Shown piece after piece: positions 1 through 7,669 of a stretch of DNA of 64,000 nucleotides. Within the stretch, counting starts at the first letter, position 1. The number at the start of each line of letters is the position of its first letter. This stretch comes from a virus. The stretch spans positions 30,788 to 94,787 of IMG/VR virus record IMGVR_UViG_3300023242_000004. The stretch is one strand, 5' to 3'. The notes below the pieces were generated by a model, which saw nothing but the letters and a program-made list of their open reading frames with translations, searched no databases and was not told the DNA's origin. The position numbers and the translations under genes were made by a program.

Positions 1-208
1 GTTGAGTTAAACCGAGATAACGTTCTTGTTTAACGTTATCTAATTGGTTTACGATAGCCGCTGACACCCCCTCTGAATCAAAGTGCGGTTCAATCGATGA
101 AAGGGTTGTCGTAACCGACTTATAAGTCTTACCAGTTACCCTGTGATGGTATTTATGTTCTATTGGCTCTAGAAATACTGGCCCTTCCCATAATTTAGCT
201 TTACTCAT
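1..208 (-). CDS. PD-(D/E)XK-type nuclease, N-terminal part (runs off left edge)
   Basis: Only the first 69 codons are in the window; the 3' end lies beyond base 1. The ATG at 208-206 is the only good start and sits about 15 nt below a strong Bacteroidetes-type promoter. The protein opens with MSKAKLWEGP, followed by an H-K-Y stretch and the segment TGKTYKSVTTTLS. An N-terminal H-x-Y...G-x-x-Y-x-S-V-T pattern is common in phage nucleases of the PD-(D/E)XK/Cas4-like superfamily. The catalytic D/E-x-K region would be downstream and cannot be checked. Its position beside primase and a resolvase suits a DNA-processing job. The family call is an inference from a short N-terminus. Confidence 0.5.
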   Translation of the reverse strand, partial: MSKAKLWEGPVFLEPIEHKYHHRVTGKTYKSVTTTLSSIEPHFDSEGVSAAIVNQLDNVKQERYLGLTQ

Positions 209-222
209 ATTTACTTTTATTA

Positions 223-253
223 CAAAGATACGAAATTTTATTCTACATTGCAA
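223..253 (-). promoter_or_regulatory. Bacteroidetes sigma-type promoter for the partial nuclease gene
   Basis: Read on the minus strand: TTG (253-251), a 20-nt spacer, then TATCTTTG (230-223). This matches the Bacteroidetes primary-sigma consensus TTG-N19-20-TAnnTTTG exactly. The predicted transcription start is about 11 nt before the ATG at 208. Confidence 0.8.
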
Positions 254-254
254 G

Positions 255-262
255 TATTTATA
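255..262 (+). promoter_or_regulatory. TATTTATA motif (candidate late promoter) before the GNAT gene
   Basis: TATTTATA lies 13 nt before the plus-strand ATG at 276 and reads in the gene's own direction. The same octamer precedes many minus-strand genes on their coding strand. Confidence 0.45.
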
Positions 263-275
263 TTAAAAGAATACC

Positions 276-662
276 ATGAAAGATTTTATTAAAGAACAAT
301 TTAGAAAAGCAATATTGGAATCTGAAAACGAAAAAATTGATACTTCTAAGATAAAAATAAAAAGACAAATAGTGAATAATTTGTTAGTTTTTATACCTTT
401 TTATGAAAACGAAAGAATGGGTGGTTTTAGACTTAAACCCTTTGAAGATGGTTATAAAATATTTGGAGTGGTACTCTATGATAAATTTAGAAATAAAGGT
501 TTGGGTAAAGGGATATATAAATATATTATTAGAACACTCTCCAAAGAACATAAAAAATTATATTCTGACAATTATTTATCACCAGACGCAAAAAATGTAT
601 GGGGTAGTTTAGTGTCTAATGGTTTTGCAACTAGTACGGACAATGGTTTCGTATCCATTTAA
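276..662 (+). CDS. GNAT-family N-acetyltransferase
   Basis: 128-aa protein. Residues around 70-85 read RNKGLGKGIYKYII, the acetyl-CoA pyrophosphate-binding loop (R/Q-x-x-G-x-G/A) of GNAT folds, preceded by a hydrophobic strand. Near the C-terminus, SPDAKNVWGSLVSNGF resembles the usual helix before the last strand (...A..W..L...GF). The acceptor substrate cannot be predicted; phage GNATs may modify host proteins, tRNA or DNA-linked groups. It is one of only three genes on the plus strand and is convergent with the primase, their stop codons overlapping by 4 bp. A TATTTATA motif lies just upstream. Confidence 0.7.
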   Translation: MKDFIKEQFRKAILESENEKIDTSKIKIKRQIVNNLLVFIPFYENERMGGFRLKPFEDGYKIFGVVLYDKFRNKGLGKGIYKYIIRTLSKEHKKLYSDNYLSPDAKNVWGSLVSNGFATSTDNGFVSI

Positions 663-1615
663 TATACATCTTTATCCTCTGGTTTAAAAGCACCCATAAG
701 GAGTTTAGTTATACCCTTATTACCTAAATTTTCGTAAATCTTAGATGGGTCATAACCTTCTGGTGTGCTAACTAATTTTATTCTACCTCTTAAGTTACCA
801 AAATTTAATTGTTGATACAAAATTTTAGCGTCTTCCCACGCATCACCATCTAAAACAATCACAACAAAACCAGATGATTTATCATGTAATAACTCTAAAA
901 GTTTGTTTGAGATAAATTTACCTAGTAATGGGATAGAATTTGGTGTTACTATATTATCAGTTGCGCCCTCAACCAAATAAATAGTTGCATCTAAGTTTAA
1001 TCGCCCTTCGTTAAATATAATTTCTTGTTTTTCAGCATCTGGATTTAGATACTTTAATTTTGTATATTCTTTACCAAACCATCTAGCAATAAAATAATTT
1101 AATTCGCCTTCCGAATCGTAAGACGGAATGATTACCCTATTGAAGAATTTTCCACGATAAGTATAACCAATATCGTATTCATCTATGATATCATCTGTGA
1201 TACCTCTGGTTTTTAAATAATTTAACGCTAAATTTGCTTTGTAGTCTTTTTCTGTGCAGTCAGATAATCGTTTATACCCTTCTGGTAATGTTAATAATAC
1301 TCGTTCACGTTCTATATTGGTAATAAATTCAGCATCTGGTTTTACCAATAAATAATCTCGAATATTTTTAGGTGTTGCGTATTTTTTTAAAAGTTTTAAA
1401 ACTGGGCCACGCATATGGTTAACTTCATGACATGACCAACATTTAAACTTGTTCATTTGGTAGTTAATCTCTAAATTACCTTTACCATCACCATCTATTA
1501 AACCTTTTTCAGCAGAACATGCTGGACAATCAAATGCGATTTGCCCAGTGTCTTCATTATGTTTTCTAGTTTCGCCTAAAAAACTTTCTAATATGTTAAC
1601 CAATAACATTGCCAT
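659..1615 (-). CDS. DNA primase (zinc-finger plus Toprim)
   Basis: 318-aa DnaG/gp61-type primase that would make RNA primers for lagging-strand synthesis with the phage helicase. A zinc ribbon is visible near the N-terminus: Cys30-x2-Cys33 (FDCPAC) and Cys59-x2-Cys62 (KCWSCHE). A Toprim core follows: an acidic motif LVEGATDN near residue 215 and the VIVLDGDAW metal-binding motif near residue 255. The length suits a phage primase without a fused helicase. The start at 1615 is only 4 nt from the promoter's -7 element, so the mRNA is probably leaderless; MAM offers a second ATG six bases in. No intein is seen here. Confidence 0.88.
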   Translation of the reverse strand: MAMLLVNILESFLGETRKHNEDTGQIAFDCPACSAEKGLIDGDGKGNLEINYQMNKFKCWSCHEVNHMRGPVLKLLKKYATPKNIRDYLLVKPDAEFITNIERERVLLTLPEGYKRLSDCTEKDYKANLALNYLKTRGITDDIIDEYDIGYTYRGKFFNRVIIPSYDSEGELNYFIARWFGKEYTKLKYLNPDAEKQEIIFNEGRLNLDATIYLVEGATDNIVTPNSIPLLGKFISNKLLELLHDKSSGFVVIVLDGDAWEDAKILYQQLNFGNLRGRIKLVSTPEGYDPSKIYENLGNKGITKLLMGAFKPEDKDVY

Positions 1616-1619
1616 TCGA

Positions 1620-1650
1620 CAAAGGTACGAAATTAAAATTGTTTTTCCAA
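1620..1650 (-). promoter_or_regulatory. Bacteroidetes sigma-type promoter for primase
   Basis: Minus strand: TTG (1650-1648), 20-nt spacer, TACCTTTG (1627-1620), matching TTG-N20-TAnnTTTG. The element ends 5 nt before the primase start codon, so transcription would begin at or next to the ATG. Confidence 0.8.
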
Positions 1651-1672
1651 ATAATTTTAATTTTGATTTGGT

Positions 1673-2332
1673 TTACCTAGGCCAAACACTTATTTTATTC
1701 ATATAACCTATAGCACAAGCATAGGCATCACTCATGTCGAAATTTTCTTTTTTTAGTTTATTTTTTTTATCTAAAATCCATTTTATTTGCGGTTCTAAAT
1801 CACATACATTTTCGAAAATCACCATTTTCTTGTCAACATCAAATGGGTAACCCCCAAACAACACAGGAGCGTTTTTAGCTATTTGTTTATCAGCTAAAGG
1901 TGTTCCATCTTTTTTTGCTTTTCTAACGACCATAAGTTCTGGAAATGCGTATTTACGTGCATCGTAAGAAGATATGAACTCTGGTACAATACCTAAAGCA
2001 TCGTAAACGGATTTTGAAATCATCCCGTTAAACCTTAATAAGGTCGCAATTGTGTAAACATTGTTAGACTGAAGTAGTGGTTCTTCGATAACAACCCTAG
2101 TAATACCAAAATCACTATAGTGTGAAAGAAACTCATTTTCAAATATTTCAATTTTCCTAAACAATTCTTCCGTTTTTGTTTCTGGTTTTGGTTTAACTTT
2201 TGGAGATACATGGTGTAAGAGTTTTAATTTACCCTTGTTACCCATATCTTCAAATAATGAAATACCAATGGTTGAAGTTGATACATCCAGACTTAAAAGA
2301 AATTCTGGTTCTTTTTCTATTTTATTTTTCAT
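1673..2332 (-). CDS. RuvC-like Holliday-junction resolvase
   Basis: About 219 aa from the ATG at 2332. The fold signature is RNase H-like: the first acidic strand FLLSLDVSTSTIGISLF near residue 16, and a second acidic strand VVIEEPLLQSNN near residue 92, as in RuvC. A lysine-rich segment and a late Asp (MSDAYACAIGY), where RuvC enzymes keep the last catalytic acid, complete the pattern. It would cut branched DNA during recombination-dependent replication and packaging. The frame stays open to 2383, but those 17 extra residues overlap the homing-endonuclease remnant in another frame, so 2332 is preferred. The stop of that remnant overlaps this start. Confidence 0.75.
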   Translation of the reverse strand: MKNKIEKEPEFLLSLDVSTSTIGISLFEDMGNKGKLKLLHHVSPKVKPKPETKTEELFRKIEIFENEFLSHYSDFGITRVVIEEPLLQSNNVYTIATLLRFNGMISKSVYDALGIVPEFISSYDARKYAFPELMVVRKAKKDGTPLADKQIAKNAPVLFGGYPFDVDKKMVIFENVCDLEPQIKWILDKKNKLKKENFDMSDAYACAIGYMNKISVWPR

Positions 2333-2551
2333 AATTTTTATATTTCCATTTAAAACCATATGCTGTTTTTGCAAACCCACCACAACACATTCTTATACTT
2401 TTTGCTGGTATATTTAATACTTCGCTAGCTGTAATTGAACAACTGAATTCGTTAATTAAATTATTATCCATATCAAATTGTTGTACTAATTTTGCTTTCG
2501 GGTGTTTTTCACCAGTATTAACGCCAATAAAAATTCTGGTTCTTTAATCAT
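2322..2551 (-). pseudogene. Homing-endonuclease C-terminal remnant (NUMOD1-like) at the resolvase start
   Basis: Too short to stand as a gene. Read from 2543 to 2322, one frame encodes about 70 residues ending in a NUMOD1-type module: KLVQQFDMDNNLINEF, then ITASEVLNIPAKSI, then GGFAKTAYGFKWKYKN. This is the DNA-binding tail typical of GIY-YIG and HNH homing endonucleases, and the same layout ends the intact enzyme at 28288-29034. There is no start codon or catalytic domain. An ATG at 2551 in another frame gives MIKEPEFLLAL and soon stops; those residues echo the resolvase's own IEKEPEFLLSL. Confidence 0.6.
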
Positions 2552-2596
2552 AACGCTTTTTACATTAATTTAACACACAAACAAAAAAAATAAACC

Positions 2597-3799
2597 TTAA
2601 AGAGTTATTTTTATCCCCAAAGCCAAAAATTCGTTAACATTTTTTATTATATGACGGTCTGTTTTAGCTACAGCAATTAAATTACCTACATCATCAAATA
2701 AACCAACCTCACTAATTCTAGGTATATCTCCAATATCAAAAGTAGGGTTTGTTGTTGAACCAAACTCACCTCTGTCAGCTATACATGTTATGCTTTGATA
2801 TACATTTGTTGAAACACTATTAAACATTACTGTCGTCGCTGTTGAAGCAGATTGATTAAAATTATTTACTATTGTTTGGTCTGTAATTACCGCAAATCCT
2901 TTGTCTAAATAAACTATCCCAACCAATGTGTCGGCTGTAACACCTAAATTAGAATTTGTTTGAAAATTGTATGTTTGTTTTTGGTTTAATGAGAAAGGTT
3001 TTTCCGTATTATAACCTGTAGCCCAACTTTTAGATACATCACCACCGTTTGGTTTCATGATATCATCAGAAACCAAAGCAGCGACATTATTACCAAATTG
3101 GTTAGTTTGCAATGCGTTATCTGAGATAAAATTATCTAATGTTATCAATGTATTATTACCACCTAAATAGGTAGAATAAATAGTATACGTCCCAGCAGAT
3201 GTTGGTAGTTCAAGTTTAAATGTTTTACCATCAATACACTCACCGTAGTTATTGTTATTTATTGCAATTACAAGTATTTTTGTTGCACTAAAAGCACTTA
3301 AAGCAGTATTGGAGTAACCACCATTCGTGTAAGTAACTCCAGTATATTTTGTATCATCATTAGTATTTAAAGGTAAACCGAATGAATAAAATAAATTAAC
3401 CAAGTTATCAGTAGCTATGTTATTTCTATTAACTAAAGATTGTGATAAATTACCAGCATCAACTGTAACCACACCATTAGGTATTATTTCGGACAAAACA
3501 TTAATTGATTGAGAAGAAACAGGTTTGGTTAACATACCGCTAGAGTTTACTATAAGCATACTTTTCATACCAATAGATTGTGTTGTACTATTACTAATTG
3601 TAGCGTTAGTACCAATATCACCACCAATTCCAGGTATTTCACCCGTGCCTAGTGTTAAGTTAGTGTGGTAATTAGCATCTGAATCGCCAAAACTAAAAGT
3701 TTTGATTAATGCATTATTGGTAGACACGATTTTTTGTCTACCAAGTGGAGTTAACTTAGCCGTTAGCGTAAGTGTTGTTGCAGTGTTATTAAATCCCAT
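2597..3799 (-). CDS. Tail-fibre/baseplate-like structural protein (paralogue of the next gene)
   Basis: About 400 aa from the ATG at 3799, one base after the stop of the upstream gene. An in-frame ATG at 3823 would overlap that gene by 23 bp; the 3799 start aligns better with the paralogue. The N-terminus keeps the pattern KLTPLGRQKI...FSFGDSDANY seen in its neighbour, and the C-terminus reads ISEVGLFDDVGNLIAVAK, a module found near the attachment end of many tail fibres. The middle is Ser/Thr/Asn-rich and looks beta-structured. It is probably a virion adhesion or baseplate-periphery protein; the receptor is unknown. Confidence 0.55.
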   Translation of the reverse strand: MGFNNTATTLTLTAKLTPLGRQKIVSTNNALIKTFSFGDSDANYHTNLTLGTGEIPGIGGDIGTNATISNSTTQSIGMKSMLIVNSSGMLTKPVSSQSINVLSEIIPNGVVTVDAGNLSQSLVNRNNIATDNLVNLFYSFGLPLNTNDDTKYTGVTYTNGGYSNTALSAFSATKILVIAINNNNYGECIDGKTFKLELPTSAGTYTIYSTYLGGNNTLITLDNFISDNALQTNQFGNNVAALVSDDIMKPNGGDVSKSWATGYNTEKPFSLNQKQTYNFQTNSNLGVTADTLVGIVYLDKGFAVITDQTIVNNFNQSASTATTVMFNSVSTNVYQSITCIADRGEFGSTTNPTFDIGDIPRISEVGLFDDVGNLIAVAKTDRHIIKNVNEFLALGIKITL

Positions 3800-3800
3800 A

Positions 3801-5936
3801 TTAAAAGTCCATTGATAATTCAATCATTATTATATTACCACTAACTAAAGGAACTGGATTAGATAATTTACCAATACATACAAGATTTTTATCTGCATCG
3901 TAAATTCCTACCTCAGTAATTTTAATATTTGGTGGGTTTGTTAACAAATCTTTGCTTCTAGTTGGGTTAGTAGTCGTATTAAACAGGCTAGCGTCAACTC
4001 TAATATCGAAGATTGTTTTGTATATTGTTGCACCGATGAATGTTGTTAAATTTCCATAAAAGAATCTTTCATCACCGAATTGTAATTCTTCTGGTTGTGT
4101 GTTTGCTGGTAAATTTAACGCAGCGATAACACTAAATATATCTGCTGATATATCTTTTAATTTATCTATAATAAACCCAGTTGTTGTTGGTGTTTGACCT
4201 TCTAATAATTTAGGGTCAATTGTTTCACCAACAACACCAGTAATTGCAGTGGTTGTAAAATCAAAAGTTTTCCAAGCTCCTGGGTCTGGACGGTCAGTTT
4301 GGTCTTGAACCATTTGATAAACTAATTTGAAGTTGTCAGCATAAAAACCATAACCATCATAACCAGTTTCTAATTTACGCATGTAAGGAAATAAATCCAT
4401 TTGATTTATTCTAAAAGAAACATCTTTAGATGATTCTGTGTTATTTGTTATTTTAACATATTCTTGGCAAGCCATAGAAGTCGTTAAACCAGTAGCCCTA
4501 GTGTTTTCTAAAATATATGTTAAGTACATTGTGTCGTTTACCGCTAATAAACCATTAGACGTACCACCAGTAGGTGCTTGTAAGGTTGCAGCTAATTCTG
4601 GGAGCGTCCAATTTCTATTTGATTTATAAGAAGTTGCAGCAACAATTTCATCATCATGAATAACACATGTTTTTAATTGTGGGTAAACCCTACCAACCAC
4701 TTTAGGTATTGATGTCGAGGCAATCGAAGTAGGATTTTCAATTAAATCAACGTATTCAATGTCGTTATTAGACATTAATTGTGTTGCACCTGTCGCAATA
4801 AACGTCATACCCATAGATGTTCCACTACCAGTAGCACCAGAATGTCTATGATACATTAAATCTGGCATATACAAACTCAAATACTTACCAGATACTGAAT
4901 CAGTGTAAAAGAATTCACCATATAAATTAGATATAGTATTATTCGTGTAGTGAATAATAGAAATAGATTTAACCACATCGTCTGGATAACTTAAACCTGG
5001 ACCGTTACAATTAAATGTTAGTGTTTGGCCAGTTGATTGACAAAGATATTCCATGTAAGGGTTTTTAGAACCTAAATATCTATACGAACCAAACTTAGTG
5101 TAGTTTTCGTATTCATTAGTAATAGACAAACCAGTAATCCCAGCAATATCTTCACACCAAACATTATTCATATTCCAAACTGGGACATCGTGACACGTAA
5201 CGTTTACGTTTGAATCAAAAGACAAAGTACCAGAATCCCAATAAGCTGTCGTTGTCCCAGTAGCGATAGTTTCATAAACCTCACCACCTCTATAAACAAT
5301 AACTTGGCTTGACGAAGTTTGAGCAGATAAATTTGGTAAGTTTCTATCTACAGTAACATACCCAATTCCAGTTGCTTTAACTTTGAACCAAAGATTCGGA
5401 AGCGCTCTAGTATTTTCATTATTGATAATATCACCAATTGTATCGTTCGCCAATTTAATCAACACAATATCACCAACATTTATGTTGGTAGTTGTGATAG
5501 CAAAGCTAGTTCCACCTGTAAAAACTGAATTAAATACGTTTGTAAAATATGGTGTGTAAGTTGACCCTGTAAGCGTTGTAAATGTTGAACCAGAACGTTG
5601 AAAAAACCCTCTTTCGTCAGCTTCATTGTTAACAATTGCTTTGACAACATTTAAAACTGAACCATTAACTGTTTGGAATGGGTCGCTCGCACCTTTTGGT
5701 GTGATAAATGTCTTTATATTTGGTTGTCTATCAAATGGTCTGAACACAGCACTAGTTGCTGATAATGTTGCGTCAGTAGGGTTTGCATCCACAATAGCTT
5801 CTCTATTGTAGTTAATTTCAGAATCCCCAATTGCCCAGTAATTAAAATTTAATTTACCTTGGGCCAATTGCTCACGTCCTTTTTGTGTTAACTTTATGCT
5901 AACAAACGGACTTGTGTTTTTAATTATGTAACTCAT
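3801..5936 (-). CDS. Tail-fibre/baseplate-like structural protein
   Basis: 711 aa. The N-terminus (KLTQKGREQL...WAIGDSEINY) and C-terminus (ITEVGIYDADKNLVCIGK) match the flanks of the following 400-aa protein, so the two are paralogues with different central regions. The EVG(I/L)(Y/F)D motif resembles the tail-collar fibre module of P2-like phages. The long Gly/Thr/Asn-rich centre has no recognised enzyme motif. It is the first gene after a TATTTATA motif at 5968 and is followed by its paralogue with a 1-nt gap, so the two are probably co-translated. Confidence 0.55.
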   Translation of the reverse strand: MSYIIKNTSPFVSIKLTQKGREQLAQGKLNFNYWAIGDSEINYNREAIVDANPTDATLSATSAVFRPFDRQPNIKTFITPKGASDPFQTVNGSVLNVVKAIVNNEADERGFFQRSGSTFTTLTGSTYTPYFTNVFNSVFTGGTSFAITTTNINVGDIVLIKLANDTIGDIINNENTRALPNLWFKVKATGIGYVTVDRNLPNLSAQTSSSQVIVYRGGEVYETIATGTTTAYWDSGTLSFDSNVNVTCHDVPVWNMNNVWCEDIAGITGLSITNEYENYTKFGSYRYLGSKNPYMEYLCQSTGQTLTFNCNGPGLSYPDDVVKSISIIHYTNNTISNLYGEFFYTDSVSGKYLSLYMPDLMYHRHSGATGSGTSMGMTFIATGATQLMSNNDIEYVDLIENPTSIASTSIPKVVGRVYPQLKTCVIHDDEIVAATSYKSNRNWTLPELAATLQAPTGGTSNGLLAVNDTMYLTYILENTRATGLTTSMACQEYVKITNNTESSKDVSFRINQMDLFPYMRKLETGYDGYGFYADNFKLVYQMVQDQTDRPDPGAWKTFDFTTTAITGVVGETIDPKLLEGQTPTTTGFIIDKLKDISADIFSVIAALNLPANTQPEELQFGDERFFYGNLTTFIGATIYKTIFDIRVDASLFNTTTNPTRSKDLLTNPPNIKITEVGIYDADKNLVCIGKLSNPVPLVSGNIIMIELSMDF

Positions 5937-5967
5937 GTTTTATAAATGTCTTTTTCTTTATTTTACT

Positions 5968-5975
5968 TATAAATA
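5968..5975 (-). promoter_or_regulatory. TATTTATA motif before the fibre pair
   Basis: Coding-strand GATATTTATAAG, 31 nt before the ATG at 5936, in the 56-nt gap after the 5993-7423 gene. Confidence 0.45.
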
Positions 5976-5992
5976 TCCAATAGTAAATAATA

Positions 5993-7423
5993 TTAATACG
6001 AATTTATCGAATTACTTTGAATTATTACTGGAATTATTTCACTATATGCTGTACTGTTGACGTTATCACCACAAATAGTTGTGTAATTTTTTTCATTTTT
6101 TACTCTATAGTATAAAGTATCACCTACTGTTCCATTAGCAATGAAACCTTGACTATAATAACTAATACCAACTTGATAATCTGTAATACCACTATAATAT
6201 AATGAATTAAACGTATCACCAGTCGATACCTCTAGAATAAAATAACCATTTTGAATAGTTGGTGATTCTCTTATACCCCAAGATACAATTGGTGTGTTTG
6301 TGTTTAAACCCATAGAAGAGGTGGCTCTAGGAAAATACACTATTGTAATAATATCGTTAACTATCACTGTGCCTTGAAGAATAATTCTTTTTGGGTTAGT
6401 GATTGATTGGAAGTGGTCTATATTATTAGCTAACGTAGCTCCATTCAACATTACTATAACACTACCACCATCCTGTGGTGTTATTGAAGTATAAATTTCA
6501 TATTTATCAGTATTTGTGTTAAAATAAACCTCACTAGAGCCTTGACTATCTGTTACACCACTCACAATAGGTGTCTTTATATTTATGTTATCACTTACCA
6601 TATTGTAACCACCACTAGTTGAATAAATAACTGTAATTATGTCGTTAGAAAAAGTTTCACCGCTCAAATATACTACATTACCAGAAAAAGAATAATCTTC
6701 ACCTAGAGCTAAAACCAAACCATTTAACGTAACAACAAAATCACCAATAACACCATTTTGAACATTAAAGGTTACTTGCCCATCACTAGGTATAATTACT
6801 TGTTGCGTTAATTGACCTATTTCAGCTGAGTTGCTACTATTTTGGGTTAAAATAGGTGTTTCGGCTTGTTTCATCGCCATAAAATAATAATCAAATTTTT
6901 TGTTGTAAATACCATATTCTGTTCCGTAAATAAATGTTGATGTGTCGACATTTTTGTTTAATTTACCCAAAAAATCAGTACATACACCAAAAGAATAATA
7001 TGGTTTAATTATATATTCACCATCAAGTGTTAAACCACTAGATGGAACATATTGTGTAGTCATATTGGTAGCACTAAATGTTGAATAATTTAGTGTTTCT
7101 GATTTATATACAGGTGTTGAACTAAACCCACTAAAAATATCTGAATATTTATAGATTTCAAATCTAAACAACGCACTAGTGTCAATAAAAGAGCTAGTGT
7201 TTGCTGTAAAATCAAATGTTAGAGGAATATTTTGTGTAGCAGCGGTAATAATATAAGAAGTACCGCTAGTTGAACCAATACAATCTATTTTAGATGCACC
7301 ACTAAGTGAATATTGTGGGCTTTGAAAAACACAAATATCTGAACTCATGTTGACATTCAGAATATCTTTGTTTCTCACAGCACCATTTTCATTTTGAACA
7401 TATATTGGTTCTTGATGTCTCAT
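5993..7423 (-). CDS. Virion structural protein with two beta-rich repeats
   Basis: 476 aa, not assigned to a family. Two internal repeats are visible: one with VTLNGLVLALGEDYSF...NDIITVIYSTSG, the next with VMLNGATLANNIDHF...NDIITIVYFPRA. Each looks like a small beta-sandwich with an L-N-G turn and a D-I-I-T-V/I-Y strand, a layout common in fibre and adhesin shafts. The start overlaps the previous stop as TAATG, so the gene is translationally coupled to the 80-aa protein. Location among fibre genes suggests a structural role; nothing points to enzymatic activity. Confidence 0.45.
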   Translation of the reverse strand: MRHQEPIYVQNENGAVRNKDILNVNMSSDICVFQSPQYSLSGASKIDCIGSTSGTSYIITAATQNIPLTFDFTANTSSFIDTSALFRFEIYKYSDIFSGFSSTPVYKSETLNYSTFSATNMTTQYVPSSGLTLDGEYIIKPYYSFGVCTDFLGKLNKNVDTSTFIYGTEYGIYNKKFDYYFMAMKQAETPILTQNSSNSAEIGQLTQQVIIPSDGQVTFNVQNGVIGDFVVTLNGLVLALGEDYSFSGNVVYLSGETFSNDIITVIYSTSGGYNMVSDNINIKTPIVSGVTDSQGSSEVYFNTNTDKYEIYTSITPQDGGSVIVMLNGATLANNIDHFQSITNPKRIILQGTVIVNDIITIVYFPRATSSMGLNTNTPIVSWGIRESPTIQNGYFILEVSTGDTFNSLYYSGITDYQVGISYYSQGFIANGTVGDTLYYRVKNEKNYTTICGDNVNSTAYSEIIPVIIQSNSINSY

Positions 7424-7665
7424 TAGTAATTTATTTCTAGCGTAATCATTGTTTTATTATAACTATTCTGTAAACCAAAAGATTGTGGAATAGTCAAAGC
7501 AGTTGTTTCTTCTGCTTTTGTTAAATTCTGTAAATATCCGACAAAACCGTTCAAGTTAATGAAATCTTCTTGTTGTATCTCACCTGTAATATTAGAAATA
7601 TAACGAATATTATCTATAACATTCGTTAACACTTCACCTTGTATGTTTTTAATTAATTTAGGCAT
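7423..7665 (-). CDS. Small hypothetical protein between fibre genes
   Basis: 80 aa, unrecognised. It opens MPKLIKNIQGEVL and ends in a Thr/Ile-rich tail. It lies 4 nt downstream of the SHAEG-repeat fibre and is coupled by a TAATG overlap to the 476-aa protein. A small linker, chaperone or fibre-attachment protein is plausible from context only. Confidence 0.5.
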   Translation of the reverse strand: MPKLIKNIQGEVLTNVIDNIRYISNITGEIQQEDFINLNGFVGYLQNLTKAEETTALTIPQSFGLQNSYNKTMITLEINY

Positions 7666-7669
7666 AATA

